From assembly GCA_964645705.1 (NCBI GenBank), contig CAZYAB010000001.1:211015-275014 (forward strand): 64,000 nt of DNA, given 5' to 3'. The position numbers were made by a program, and so were the translations under genes. The number at the start of each line of letters is the position of its first letter. Positions within the stretch are counted from its first letter, which is position 1. A model generated the notes under the pieces. It had not been told where the DNA came from. It saw nothing but the letters and a program-made list of their open reading frames with translations, and searched no databases. Source of the stretch: CAXGTL01 sp964645705 (GTDB taxonomy: Archaea; Nanobdellota; Nanobdellia; Woesearchaeales; CAXGTL01). Positions 33,001-37,947 of the stretch are shown here, piece by piece.

Positions 33001-34802
33001 TTACTTAGGTGAGGTACTATCCATTCAACATAATCAATAAGTGAATTATTATTAAGATCACTATGACTATAAAGTTCAACTAATTCTCTACCACCATCAG
33101 TTGTTCTGTAAATCTTGACACTAGACAAAGGAACATCATCAACATATGTATAAGCTAATATGTTTTCATAATGAGTTTCAGAACTAATTAATACTTCTTT
33201 TTTGGTAGAAGATAAATTGTTTTCAACTGCGATTGGTGCTTCTGTATAATATTCTATTTCTAGTTCATCATCTTTAGTAATTTCTTCTGTAATTATTAAT
33301 TCTGTTTCTTCTTCATTTTCTTCATCAACATTTATATTTTCATCAACTACTACTTCTTCAACTTCATTACTTTGAATACCCATTCCTCTGCTTCTTGGTT
33401 TTTCTTTTTCTAATTTCTCTTTTTTCTTTTCTAAGTCATTAGTATCTTGATCAAACTCTTTCTTTAGATTGATTTCTCTTTCTATTTCATGTATTTGTTT
33501 TTCTTTGACAAATTCAGATATTTCTTTTACTTCTTTATTTTCATCAACTACTTTAACTTTTTCATCTTCAACCAATTCTTCATTTTCAAATTCATCAATT
33601 TTCTTAATACTTATATTAACTACTTCTTTAGGCAGTTCGATTGTAATATTATCAGTGCTTTCATTAACAGTTACTGTTTTAGTCCATTTAACTGGTTCAT
33701 TTATTTTGATTATTTCTGGTTCAATGATTGTTTCAGCAATATTACTAGCATTAGCATCAACAATTTCTACTTTTTCATATAAAGTCTCTGTTATTTCATC
33801 AATTTGTATACCATTTATATCAAATAGATCATATTCTGATAAATCACCTATCTTGCTTTGCAAGAAACCATCTATTACAATATATTTATCATTAGAATCT
33901 TTATTCACCAAGTCAGTTACTTGTATTTTCATTAAATGATCTGAATCAGATAATTCATTTATTGAGATTAGATAAGGTTTTATACTTTCTTGTGAATAAA
34001 AATCAACTAAATAACTAATATCATCTATTGAAACATTTGCAACGCCAAAGTCATCTCTTTTTTCTGTTAATATATAAATATTATTTCCACTGAATTCGAA
34101 TTCTAATGAATCACCTGGATAATTTGATATTAGTGATGCATCTCCACTATATGCAGAATCTTGTGTTTCAAACCAAAGTCCTTGATAATCAAGATCTTCT
34201 GCTTGTGTTAATATTACTAAATAGTTTTCAGTAATAATTGGAATAGTATCTTCGTCTAAAGTTTCATTATTTTTTTCTACAGCATTTAAGAATGCAACAA
34301 CTTCATCAACTAAAACATAATAATCAGTGGACAAATTATTCTTTTCATCATCAACACTAACAACAAGTTTGTGTTCATCCCCTACTAAGTCAAAATCATA
34401 GCTTGCATTATACTTTGTTTCTTCTGAATACAGATCTATTTTATAATTTTGATCATCTATGTCAATGTTCATGATACCAAAGTCTTCTCTTTTTTGTGTA
34501 AATATTTGCACAGAGCTTGCATTGAATTCATATTCTAATGATGATCCTGGAGTGTTTGTAAATAATGCCTCTCCTCCAATATAGTTTTCATTTTGTATTA
34601 AATTCCATGCATTTTTTTGTATTGGTTCTAGTATTGAAGAACCAGTTACACCATTTATATCTGCATTTATAGATAGAGTAAGCAATACTAAGAAAATCAT
34701 AGCAAACATAAACACAACACTAAATTTAATAGAATTATTCATAGACTTTGCTATGTTTTTCTTGCTTTTTCTATTTCCTCTTTTGTTTTTACTATTACCC
34801 AT
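12786..34802 (-). CDS. giant modular surface protein, 7,338 residues, with basic membrane-hairpin C-terminus
   Basis: Approximate layout by residue. 1-47: basic N-terminus and signal peptide/anchor. 62-185 and 205-340: two related jelly-roll-like domains (GSSLEYEF / GDSLEFEF). 400-475: charged coiled segment. 512-713: beta domains including EWIVPHLSNQTYE. 713-1588: module 1 = parallel beta-helix (LDCQGYRVEGN, NITNCTI), beta-sandwich, seven-bladed FG-GAP propeller (DFNNDGWIDV-type calcium loops), FN3-like domain. 1592-2465: module 2. 2465-2893: four Ig-like repeats. 2893-3755 and 3755-4615: modules 3 and 4. 4615-4722: one Ig-like repeat. 4722-5312: beta-helix without propeller. 5312-6252: module 5. 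6252-6576: membrane-proximal domain. 6574-7338: seven membrane helices alternating with Lys/Arg/Glu-rich segments. The ectodomain is rich in N-x-S/T sequons and ligand-binding folds, suggesting adhesion. It follows a ribbon-helix-helix gene by 30 bp and precedes the CPBP gene by 5 bp. The frame is uninterrupted over 22 kb. Confidence 0.93.
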   Translation of the reverse strand: MGNSKNKRGNRKSKKNIAKSMNNSIKFSVVFMFAMIFLVLLTLSINADINGVTGSSILEPIQKNAWNLIQNENYIGGEALFTNTPGSSLEYEFNASSVQIFTQKREDFGIMNIDIDDQNYKIDLYSEETKYNASYDFDLVGDEHKLVVSVDDEKNNLSTDYYVLVDEVVAFLNAVEKNNETLDEDTIPIITENYLVILTQAEDLDYQGLWFETQDSAYSGDASLISNYPGDSLEFEFSGNNIYILTEKRDDFGVANVSIDDISYLVDFYSQESIKPYLISINELSDSDHLMKIQVTDLVNKDSNDKYIVIDGFLQSKIGDLSEYDLFDINGIQIDEITETLYEKVEIVDANASNIAETIIEPEIIKINEPVKWTKTVTVNESTDNITIELPKEVVNISIKKIDEFENEELVEDEKVKVVDENKEVKEISEFVKEKQIHEIEREINLKKEFDQDTNDLEKKKEKLEKEKPRSRGMGIQSNEVEEVVVDENINVDEENEEETELIITEEITKDDELEIEYYTEAPIAVENNLSSTKKEVLISSETHYENILAYTYVDDVPLSSVKIYRTTDGGRELVELYSHSDLNNNSLIDYVEWIVPHLSNQTYEIEIVVLNVQSYPVVGGNWTVEFTTSGIANLTIAASNGTTWDNVNEDNDLKFLDLKCGDVSIDYEWIDGSVFVQDYECDETSYEVSKVLTPGKHTIMFSFGDQVVYARNAASINSCRELSSGVYQLSQNVRNESTCFHVTGNDVTLDCQGYRVEGNGEQFGDTTYGINITARTGINITNCTIFNFTAGIYALKSNHSHFNKLNLTNNSGSGISSSRSINNSVFLSSIYYSGSQGISLDESHNYTIYNNTFENPTGGGGGGATNTDVKFQMMGGSNSGDTLIYLNTFLDWNSISNSQNADRLGINNSNYGNFWTSYDEPIEGCYDTNVDGICDDAYNFTAQSGAPGGGSDVVDFLPIRSTSITAGTIMKLQTDIGSGQNNDSDTNGYILPNGVGNYFFEIINSQAISDEIVINTTNYGNIGGIVLNQSSFTSVPAYGKVAFEINVTDSTIGTYIVGINLSTDGKDYDHWFNLTTYVIEAFGENTTWGANLVSAYGASMISADVDNDTRPDLIMFGQNENSNISSWVYTNDGLQFNLNFTWSVNFTNYSTMSSSAAADFNNDGWIDVIVFGSDGNNPQCNVYINNQSSFIQNLTWEQNLTAVQNPSVATSDIDLDGKIDLVVIGEDSGSNKLLKVYVNNGSSFNEDHGWQKNFTTLGTEGFANLMDIDNDGYLDLIMSAEDDVSNIVVEVYISNKTTFVYNSSYTNGFNSFMSPGGGGTNNIYAAPADYNNDGLMDIALIGQSGSTAIFMYFNNQTSFNYNESWTDGVTFGTNIGMIYAGDYNNNGFIDLITLSPSTSTGDGVYLFNNTGSAITSDTTFAKFLPDNINMLQSGSGLFVDVDSDNNLDLVLFGAESSGAATTAYQKIFTNRLSTTNNAPGAPDTFANTYIGGGDPKLNISWSGATDTEGGRLYYNVKVGTASGDYEIIRGIKSSSNLPAQGMYGNAQHQTYMLVNTSNATTYWAVQTIDSSLKASAWSAEQTYTPPVVDTRTSLSACQNLSTPGKHYRLTQDVQNDSTCFTITADNITLDCDGYQITGNETPTGDFSYSGFNITNTLNTTINNCTIINFTYGIYMYNANVSYLTNLTVINNTGSGIYLTDSHNNTIKTSTIKDNPGYGVIFYNMGNNNIFENNTFSNMYSSGDIIDIRFDCSAESRCASNKFYGNSFNSSASFSQTTNSEYNIMNNSRFGNQWLSKDEPTQACYDSDSNGICDDVYNFSAEGVGQDGQWNDIIDYLPLRSTSITANISLILVTSSGAGQYNDANYDGYSAINDIGTYYVDIINSAETAENITLNLSNYGGFDILSPNASSFASVPAYSKISFAVNISKSALGSFILGINATTNSTGYNDWLNLTTFVIEAFAESTAWQKNLVGSGSTGMVVGDFNNDGLLDLFASGQDFGASTYITNVYINDGSTFSPNYTWSQNITNLSTPSIAAADINNDGWLDLIATGSESISGGNTVASTKVYINNQSMFVQNLTWSQNITPKQSASIGVGDIDRDGDIDFVMIGVNDSMAMPAQGIESKVYINNGSTFNEDFVWEGNLTDMYMSNANGVTLIDINNDSYLDLFLIGEDGTSVFTEFYINNETAFVYNSSYSLGMKSYESDGGMLGLYSAFADYNNDGWIDVAMIGQISGTKYFDIYLNNQSSFNYNATWNTSVNPTAACLVSPVDYDSDGDMDIVFIPSAGQQESFVLYNNSGSNFNIDTTYAKMLPSSQSVSGVIIDINSDNDPDLITMGQDSSSNYYGKVFINSRSSSNTVPIAPTSFNQGYGTSLDLNWSGASDSEGGMLFYNLRVGTSSAGDDVVSGEQGIGSYPVQGMYGNMLQNNFISLNVSNDTYYWSVQTIDSSLKTSAWSTEQEFNVAGDTTAPTISIVYPVNNTNVSAGTTWTWVNITTNENATCQYNESGGFVFGTNGTNFTSSNNTFHYFNYSNFSIGLANETMHTLYYKCNDTGGNIMSTPTVHRFGVNKSVSDEDITPPSITIIYPQDNSNLSAGTTWTWINITTNENATCQYNESGEFIFDTNGTNFTYFNNTFHYFNYSNNSIGLVNGSSYNLYYKCNDTSGNVMSSSTMHIFRLNRSDMSPPSISIIYPTNNSNLSAGTTWTWINITTNENATCQYNESGGFIFGTNGTNFLNSNNTYHRLNYSNNSIGLVNGSTYNLYYKCNDTSGNVMSESTGHVFRLNRSDMTPPTISITYPQNQSELSRGTLWTWVNITTNENATCQYNESGDFIFGTNGTNFTYFNNTFHYFNYSNYSIGLINGSSYSFYYKCNDTVGNINPSSTTHTFSVGESIEISGCQDLDIANEKYKLTQDISSTSTCINVLETGITLDCQGYRIEGNGDTGDTTYGINITEQTRANISNCTLFNFTAGIYLESGNHSTFSNLNLTNNSESGISVSKSVNNTIFLSSITYNTNQGVSLDAAHNHTFYNNTFLNPTSGAGSYTDINFQMTSGSNSEDTLIYLNSITDSDCLGTTTNADRINLNNSQFGNFWTSKDEPTEGCYDTNVDGFCDDIYNFTAESAGGGGDEQFNDYLPLRKSDITAGISISLITSTGAGQNNDSAANGYIVANDIANYFINIINSQNSADHITINTTNYNNIGTIIVNQSSFEGVPAYGKVSFTINVTDSAIGTYIVGINTTTNDTDYTQWLNLTTKVIETFKDDATWETNLNGVITPAIASGDVDNDSDFDLIIIGENSNSKPIANVYINDGSTFNVNSTWSKNITNVTSPSTALADIDNDGWLDLIVAGSDINSSASTEVYINNRSGFIQNTTWSQNITPKQSASIAVGDINLDGKIDMVLVGYNNSDPTGIESKVYINNGTTFNENHAWQKNLTGMYKGSANLFDVDNDTYLDLLIVGEDENNNLLTEVYISNTTTLVYNSSYSLGFNNYQTQGSGNHMYTTIADFDNDGSIDIAIFGQINGGDKQLDIYLNNQTSFNYNSSWTSGLTFQEMGMVYPGDYDNNGNIDLVYMPAGTTGDSVLALNNTGESFVEDSEFKKFLPNNNNAGTGIMSGTALLVDVDSDNNLDIVLSGDESGASAEIYTAELASDNTAPSAPTSFANSYGDSLDINWSGATDTEGGTLYYNLRVGTSSGANDIVSRVYGSASNPSQGMFGNMLTGDNIQLNISKGTYYWAVQTIDSSFTASDWSAEQTYVPTTYISSCQNLDSESETYRLTQDIENETGCFDIQANDIILDCQGHQIQGDGTSSTYAGINITGRTNIIVRNCTILNFSYGIYLYDTNLSDFSNLTVNNNSDDGIYLYFANDNSINTSYIEYNTNYGLYFDGSSGNEFYNNTINNNVQTNIYFDNTNNRRNNDTLFVTNTFMDSSTLNSLQNTNNLMLNNSDYGNVWTAKDEPSEGCFDANTNVICDEIYNLSTQGNNQDAGDNHVIDYLPIRKSEITAGINITIDEATGVAQYGNDDFDGYATVGNIETYYVKIINNQDSNENITINFSNYNGFDTLVANQTSFEEVSAYSRTSFIVNISDANVGTFVLGMNATTNDSNYNNWLNVSTKIIEAFKEQTTWQTNINGGFTNAITSGDVDNDDDLDLIVIGNDGNGNAIANVYINDGSTFNVNSTWSKNITNVTSASSILTDINNDGWLDLIVSGTDVNDFASTEIYINNQSMFVENSTWSQNITPKQQGSIAVGDINLDGKIDMVLIGINYSIGGVNGLESKVYVNNGTALHENNGWQKNLTAMYNGAANLFDVDNDTYLDLLLVGGDENDNIYAEIYINNKSTFVYNSSYSLGISQNYELPTGSTNLLYTAIGDYNNDAWMDIAIQGRVSSETKLDIYFNNQTSFDYNSNWTSGLTFNNPGMLYPGDYNNNGKIDLIFTIASTASDDLVLLNNTGVNFTEDFDFEKFLPTSNNAGSSIGSGSCLFADYDGDNNLDLVLIGDISGASAKIYTGELSSNNDLPSAPTSVINNYHDDGLNLSWSGASDTQGGTLYYNIKVGNSSGSRNIVSGKYGLGSSPAQGMYGNMITATGIMLNVTNQTYYWSVQTIDSSLKASAWSSESNTADTSAPTITIDNPENNSYTTSGRTWQWINLTTSEIGNCQYNNSNDFEFNVNGTNFDTSGTTKHFLNLTGLTDGSTHTLYFRCNDTHGNENNVSSILSFKTKYGFSNCSNLTTSNMIYELNSSIENAIDAKCINAYADDITIDCQGMVIDGQDNADTYGIYMNGSNSVTITNCTITDFYDGIFVNLSSNNSQITNNNFTSNKRSGIYFGNDFSSYRDNNISSNVFDSQELSTGYDIYLIGLYNNISSNNFSSTNIMQNIYVKSDTNTNNNIINSNRFSDSGNYTIYIGNNSNYNIISNNLMLSSYDFGIYLNGSDYNLIQDNNITSHGNTSFDAGIILTLGATYNNITNNTFKNNFEYAIFFNTSADNNSIVWKNNFINNQTGHYIYDNASINFYNLSNRGNYWDVYDDSDEGCVETDDDGICDSSFTGDNAGKVIDYHAYTSINGWLLGRPTVTEYNTSLGSTNFSALDNTTDVPNLTLANVQGKIRWTNQIVNAEEQDFDLNIEIGDEFVVVNTSQLHSSLNTSADITIKSVNCSGFKPLTDLVYTEQDYSTKADIQTYGKSCPTSVCSNIACIGGVLNFTVAHFTGYAFGGNANLTISDSHEGSSVDQGTNATFYANYTNSTGHLIQSASCNVTFEDGAGSWYQMTQDGNKTYNYSKSFATGGTLSWNVTCDHDDYTELNANDTISVVGGSESISSCQTLSSSGTTYTLTQNVADNDTCFEVTANNVALDCSGYNIIGNGTTPIGNPTINADEVSSDFFTGVKLQSVTGFNMTNCTVLNFTDGIFMNYSNLSRIEDSNITNNTLRGIVLNLAHNNTIKSTDFSLNSYYSIEIYASHYTTIVSNWFHEKLSSAPSAGEGQGLLNAIDIGGFDGAGGTSNYTLIYKNEFENFTSLSRICVDGHYTMLDNGSIGNRWGNYDDLMDYVLSDGYRDDPYYDAEGYADGCFDADDDVVCDNVYNLTRISDSNVGSCDDDGAAYGIDYYPEKDADVNWNNITLFVSNQRGVAYYWTDAITQGPNPPSRVVAEGYVAANSDVTTSEIGSNYTVYLVNNDDDSRTLAMDSGGALVPHYTGYSDTIDPYTIIEITLQVSPDADVGLTTQMDSITVDTDDGSGPDDSVQVRSNLIQAFMPNSGPWFGTGEGAFQTGGNGIMMAAGDVDRNNYTDILVFSGPSPTAQTDTDYLYAHVLTNNLGNGFHNEGWAENITPVSHGSMTLADINNDLWLDLIVAGSTHPTGGGNDTVHVYINDHTKFRQNLTWSQNITPGSQPSIITGDIDLDGKVDLIVQGSYDDGGGGITPNPTLVYINNGTSFVQDAVWSAHLDARDDGFINLVDVNNDHYLDLITSGDDHVDDVYGPFIWINNGTTFEQNQTWDNGGNMGLPASPHNNIAFADLNNDNWMDMVVLGGWAYINNKSTLVRDESWDDNLTGDITFLGDYDNDGDIDLLTDRPGDNGNEIITYYNNGSSLLIDNQSNKFVTSLNVESAIFGDFDGDGNIDMLAAEEETVAGDDDYNELLMFLNYNNDSNTAPSDPTGFTAVYDGGIDVEWAGATDPEGGPTYYNIRIGTTDGGHDVISPAYGYSADPAQGMYGNMQTINSTLFNIPQETNTFYLGVQAIDTGFEKSNWSETTITYVADVRVVQVGGVVTTIGEEYISSGGATEDVISEILEHVDAEDLGLIEVSKANVDVTVEDRIIEEEETTTDVIAEVLEQEVNEVVSEELRLLRTGIERQIASPVRVKKTLTSYKIKAKETEKSIDVTLIEAKIKAGEPITGFTLVEAIPKSMAEHIREVNFIGILPIKILQADPIVKFYFERINKNEEKKVKYLINKKIETLNTKSIAVYENIPILRESENRSIKVEKWKMTQVALGNETLNITVDELEEDFVVINIKGGSYRIDLGKSKDIDLDKDGKTDITVLLLSSKFGQAKITLRKVMRPDEGKYVEEGIRDKIIKVPVALLNMQSFYMAMGTLLLLLISYLSMHITDNKANKEYLVKRKKEKRKKKQQKIRKIKEKIKKKKIRKKKGGSLGIMFSKLKKLLLSLKAIHIKVKHKRRIKKSIKNEKILKKQHKKIRKKIEKHRIRKSKGLLRKAIEKHRKAIISIIIIILGVLLIGSLITLVYYFIDYSKLVDLALRIKESIIRMIVQSEEELYSPFYIYHIMIGIGSLVIVIAIINLVKAVTILFKRKLKTVKTERKKRDTIKRKKKKQQMLKKLMLVKTEMKRKRQENKRIRQERKKKRKLERMRKREEKRKKKQEEKRKRKLEKIRKQEEKNRKRSTSERERKRIEKKRRKEKRKKEKQEQRERKRKQKKLEKERRIREKERKRKEKELERIKAEKRKERKIKTKQKQEQEKSIQQRIAAKKAEKAHKIRKRKQFKERYGEFIKSSIIIISVIVLAALAIYYIEFSKLWSFISKLKTSIITTLSSANYLSQIIIGVGILAAIILIIQLIKAMPVLIKKECKILERFRRIRKRQKEIRKRRKEEKEKRKKQRERLKQIRIEKKKKKKKRRILNKLKSIRQGIKDNIRKKRLRRIRIKNSKRKEKERKKKERKRIRNIRKRKRLEEKRRKQLSKSIKKGKQRKKELREQRKIERQIRQIRAARKATKEQRKRKRERFFKKYGQLIIILILISLIIVVGYHINYSKLIDFAIASLSSTNYVYHIIIGLVGLLILLLIINIIKIVFRLFKGNKDKIKKKDIKRQRTKKKTKRKKKDRKKKSKKDKKRGK
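13110..14990 (+). other. long pyrimidine-rich tracts (purine-rich coding strand)
   Basis: The plus strand here is almost entirely C and T for long runs, for example around 13440-13570 and 14165-14280, because the minus-strand codons encode Lys, Arg and Glu with AAA/AAG/AGA/GAA. Such mirror-like polypurine-polypyrimidine tracts can form triplex DNA or cause polymerase slippage. Open frames on the plus strand here (Phe/Leu/Ser-rich) are shadows. Confidence 0.75.
16050..32665 (-). repeat. five copies of a ~2.6-2.8 kb beta-helix/propeller/FN3 module
   Basis: Copies lie at about 30030-32665, 27410-30030, 23540-26125, 20960-23540 and 16050-18870. Each begins with a Cys-containing motif of the form SCQ-L...Y-LTQ-V...TCF and ends with YYWSVQTIDSSLK-SAWS-like FN3 sequence. 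Copies 3 and 4 are the most alike: a segment encoding NVYINDGSTFNVNSTWSKNI recurs with an offset of 2,577 bp (859 codons; near 24838 and 22261). The copies have diverged enough that this is not an assembly artefact of exact duplication. Confidence 0.85.
26125..27410 (-). repeat. four tandem Ig-like repeats, ~318-bp period
   Basis: Four near-identical units encode ISIIYP-N-S-LSAGTTWTW, ITTNENATCQYNESG and YYKCNDTSGN. Matching points at 26441, 26759, 27077 and 27407 give spacings of 318, 318 and 330 bp (106, 106 and 110 codons). Each unit has a conserved Cys pair likely to form a disulfide. A fifth, more diverged copy stands alone at about 20640-20960. This is protein-coding repetition, not a CRISPR array. 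Confidence 0.88.
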
Positions 34803-34832
34803 TTTTTTTATTTATTGTTTATTCTTAATTTT

Positions 34833-35093
34833 TTATTCATCTATTTTGATTCCTCTATCTTTTAGAATCTTTTTTACCTCCTCATTCTTTAAGCCAGTTA
34901 TGTCAGCAATCTGGCCAATTGGTAAATTGTCTTTCCCAAGCTGCACAGCAATAGAATTCATTAGATTAGGATTATTTTGCAGCATAAGCCTAAAACCTTC
35001 TTTTAGAACATCAGATTTACTAGAAAAATGTCCAGACTTGACAATTGCTTCTAGTTGTTTTTTCATTACTTGTGGTAGGCTGACATTTACCAT
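34833..35093 (-). CDS. small ribbon-helix-helix regulator upstream of the giant gene
   Basis: An 86-residue protein. Residues 1-45 (MVNVSLPQVMKKQLEAIV, then SKSDVLKEGFRLML) match the ribbon-helix-helix fold of ParD/CopG-type regulators: a short strand, two helices and the usual S-K-S-D turn. The C-terminal half (PIGQIADITGLKNEEVKKIL) looks like a small helix-turn-helix. It is encoded 30 bp upstream of the giant gene on the same strand, so it probably sits first in that transcription unit. A repeat with operator-like geometry lies 31-64 bp upstream of its start (35124-35157), consistent with autoregulation and control of the giant protein. No toxin gene is adjacent, arguing against a simple ParDE pair. 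Confidence 0.8.
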   Translation of the reverse strand: MVNVSLPQVMKKQLEAIVKSGHFSSKSDVLKEGFRLMLQNNPNLMNSIAVQLGKDNLPIGQIADITGLKNEEVKKILKDRGIKIDE

Positions 35094-35123
35094 TCTATAC
35101 TATATAATCCTCTTGTACGTACG

Positions 35124-35157
35124 ACAATTATTGTTAAAATTTTAACAATTATTGTTA
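35124..35157. promoter_or_regulatory. candidate operator: direct repeat with 21-bp period around a 14-bp palindrome
   Basis: The 13-mer ACAATTATTGTTA occurs at 35124-35136 and 35145-35157, exactly 21 bp apart (two helical turns), and the perfect palindrome GTTAAAATTTTAAC (35133-35146) spans the junction. It lies in the 210-bp region upstream of the ribbon-helix-helix gene. A TATA-like element (about 35171-35178, minus strand) would place the transcript start near 35145, inside the repeat. Alternatively the palindrome's A/T core is itself the TATA box. Either arrangement suits repression by the adjacent regulator. The rest of the region (35158-35303) is AT-rich with nothing recognised. Confidence 0.55.
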
Positions 35158-35303
35158 TCTTATTGAGAACTAATATATAAAGCTATCTATTTTGCATATA
35201 TATAATAATATAAAAGTTCATAATATTTATTTTCAATATGGTAAAAATAGAATAAATAAGCAAAATAATAAAGAAATAACATAAACAAAAGAATCTATGT
35301 AGA

Positions 35304-36626
<1,323 letters not shown>

Positions 36627-36648
36627 GATATTGTATAATAGTTATTAT

Positions 36649-36656
36649 TATATAAA
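36649..36656 (-). promoter_or_regulatory. TATA box for asnS
   Basis: Reads TTTATATA on the minus strand, centred 26.5 nt upstream of the asnS start codon at 36626. This predicts a leaderless transcript. Confidence 0.6.
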
Positions 36657-36670
36657 TTTAACTACTAAGA

Positions 36671-36678
36671 TTTTTAAA
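36671..36678 (+). promoter_or_regulatory. TATA-like box for tgt
   Basis: TTTTTAAA centred 26.5 nt upstream of the tgt ATG at 36701; no Shine-Dalgarno precedes the ATG, so a leaderless transcript is likely. Confidence 0.5.
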
Positions 36679-36700
36679 TCCATTCAAATTCCCCTTATAT

Positions 36701-37816
36701 ATGTTCAAGTTATTAAAACAATCAGAAAAAGCAAGATACGGAAAACTAGAAGTAAATGGAAGAAAAGTAGAGACTCCATTCTTTATGGTAGCTGCAACAA
36801 AAGCAGCAGTACGCCATACTACATCAGATGAATTCAAGAAATTAGGTGGAAATGCAATTATCTGTAATTCTATGTTACTTTCTCTAAGACCTGGAACAGA
36901 ATTCATAAAAAACAATGGAGGAATCCATAAACTAATGAATCTCGATAGAATGATATTCACAGACTCAGGTGGTTTTCAAGTGATAAGACAGTTTTGTGAA
37001 AAAATAGATAATAATGGAATCTGGTTTAAGTCACCATATGATGGAAAAAAAGAATATCTAGATCCTAAAAAATGCATGCAGAACCAAATAAACATTGGTA
37101 GTGATGTTGCAATGTGCTTAGATCACATGCCATTAGCAGGCACAACTAAGTCAGAAGCATTATTTTCTCTAAACAGAACAACAGAATGGGCTAAATTATG
37201 TAAACAAGAACACCAAAAGCTAAAACAAGAGTTTGGCTCTAATCAACTTCTATTTGGCATAGCACAAGGAAGCATTTATCCAGATCTAAGACAAAGATCT
37301 ATAGAGGAAATCAAAAAAATAAACTTCGACGGTTATGCATTAGGTGGCTTAGCAATTGGCGAAGATAAAAAAGACATGTTTGCGATGATGGATCTCGGTG
37401 GAAAACTCCTTCCAAAAGACAAAATACGTTATGTAATGGGACTTGGTCATCCAATTGACATTGTTGAAGCAGTATCCTTAGGCTTTGATTGTTTTGATTC
37501 TGTTTATCCAACACAATGTGCAAGACACAATCATCTTTTTACTTCAGAAGGCATAATAAAAATAAATACAAATAAACACAAATCAGACCACCACCCTATA
37601 GACAAAAACTGTTCGTGCCAAGTTTGCAAAAATCATACCAGGGCATACATCCATTACTTGACAAAGATAGACGAACCTATTGCTTATCAATTAAAAACTT
37701 ATCATAATATTCATTTTATGTATGGTCTTATGAGGCAGATGCAGGATGCGATTAAAGAGGATAGGTTTGAAGAGTGGAAGCAGAACTTTATAGCAAACTT
37801 TAAAAACACTAACTAA
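36701..37816 (+). CDS. tgt: tRNA-guanine transglycosylase, bacterial-type
   Basis: A 371-residue TIM-barrel transglycosylase that exchanges a guanine in tRNA for a 7-deazaguanine. Signature segments are LRPGTEFIKNNGGIHK, TDSGGFQV (catalytic Asp), GIAQGSIYPDLR, GYALGGLAIGE and FDSVYPTQCARHNHLFT, plus a zinc site CSCQVC with a downstream His. Length, the GGF version of the Asp motif and the absence of a PUA domain match the bacterial enzyme (position 34, queuosine pathway) rather than the longer archaeal enzyme (position 15, archaeosine). It is probably horizontally acquired, though such genes may be widespread in DPANN. The tRNA-Asn in this window has G34, a standard queuosine target. Confidence 0.9.
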   Translation: MFKLLKQSEKARYGKLEVNGRKVETPFFMVAATKAAVRHTTSDEFKKLGGNAIICNSMLLSLRPGTEFIKNNGGIHKLMNLDRMIFTDSGGFQVIRQFCEKIDNNGIWFKSPYDGKKEYLDPKKCMQNQINIGSDVAMCLDHMPLAGTTKSEALFSLNRTTEWAKLCKQEHQKLKQEFGSNQLLFGIAQGSIYPDLRQRSIEEIKKINFDGYALGGLAIGEDKKDMFAMMDLGGKLLPKDKIRYVMGLGHPIDIVEAVSLGFDCFDSVYPTQCARHNHLFTSEGIIKINTNKHKSDHHPIDKNCSCQVCKNHTRAYIHYLTKIDEPIAYQLKTYHNIHFMYGLMRQMQDAIKEDRFEEWKQNFIANFKNTN

Positions 37817-37947
37817 CTTCCAACACACAATGAACTACCAAAACACAGTCAGAATGTTTGGATCTTAACTTTTTCTAATGTATATTTTATTATTTAATTT
37901 AATAATTATTTTTTATTTATATTTTTAAAACACGGAGGAAACTAAAA

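Noticed and set aside
33469..33939. Plus-strand open frame of 156 residues inside the giant gene
   Set aside because: It is opposite the charged segment of the giant protein and has Ser/Phe-rich shadow composition.
34833..35093. Ribbon-helix-helix gene as a ParD antitoxin
   Set aside because: No ParE-like toxin is adjacent; the next gene is the giant surface protein.
35158..35303. Possible small RNA or extra gene in the AT-rich region beside asnS
   Set aside because: No structure, conserved motif or ribosome-binding site could be supported.
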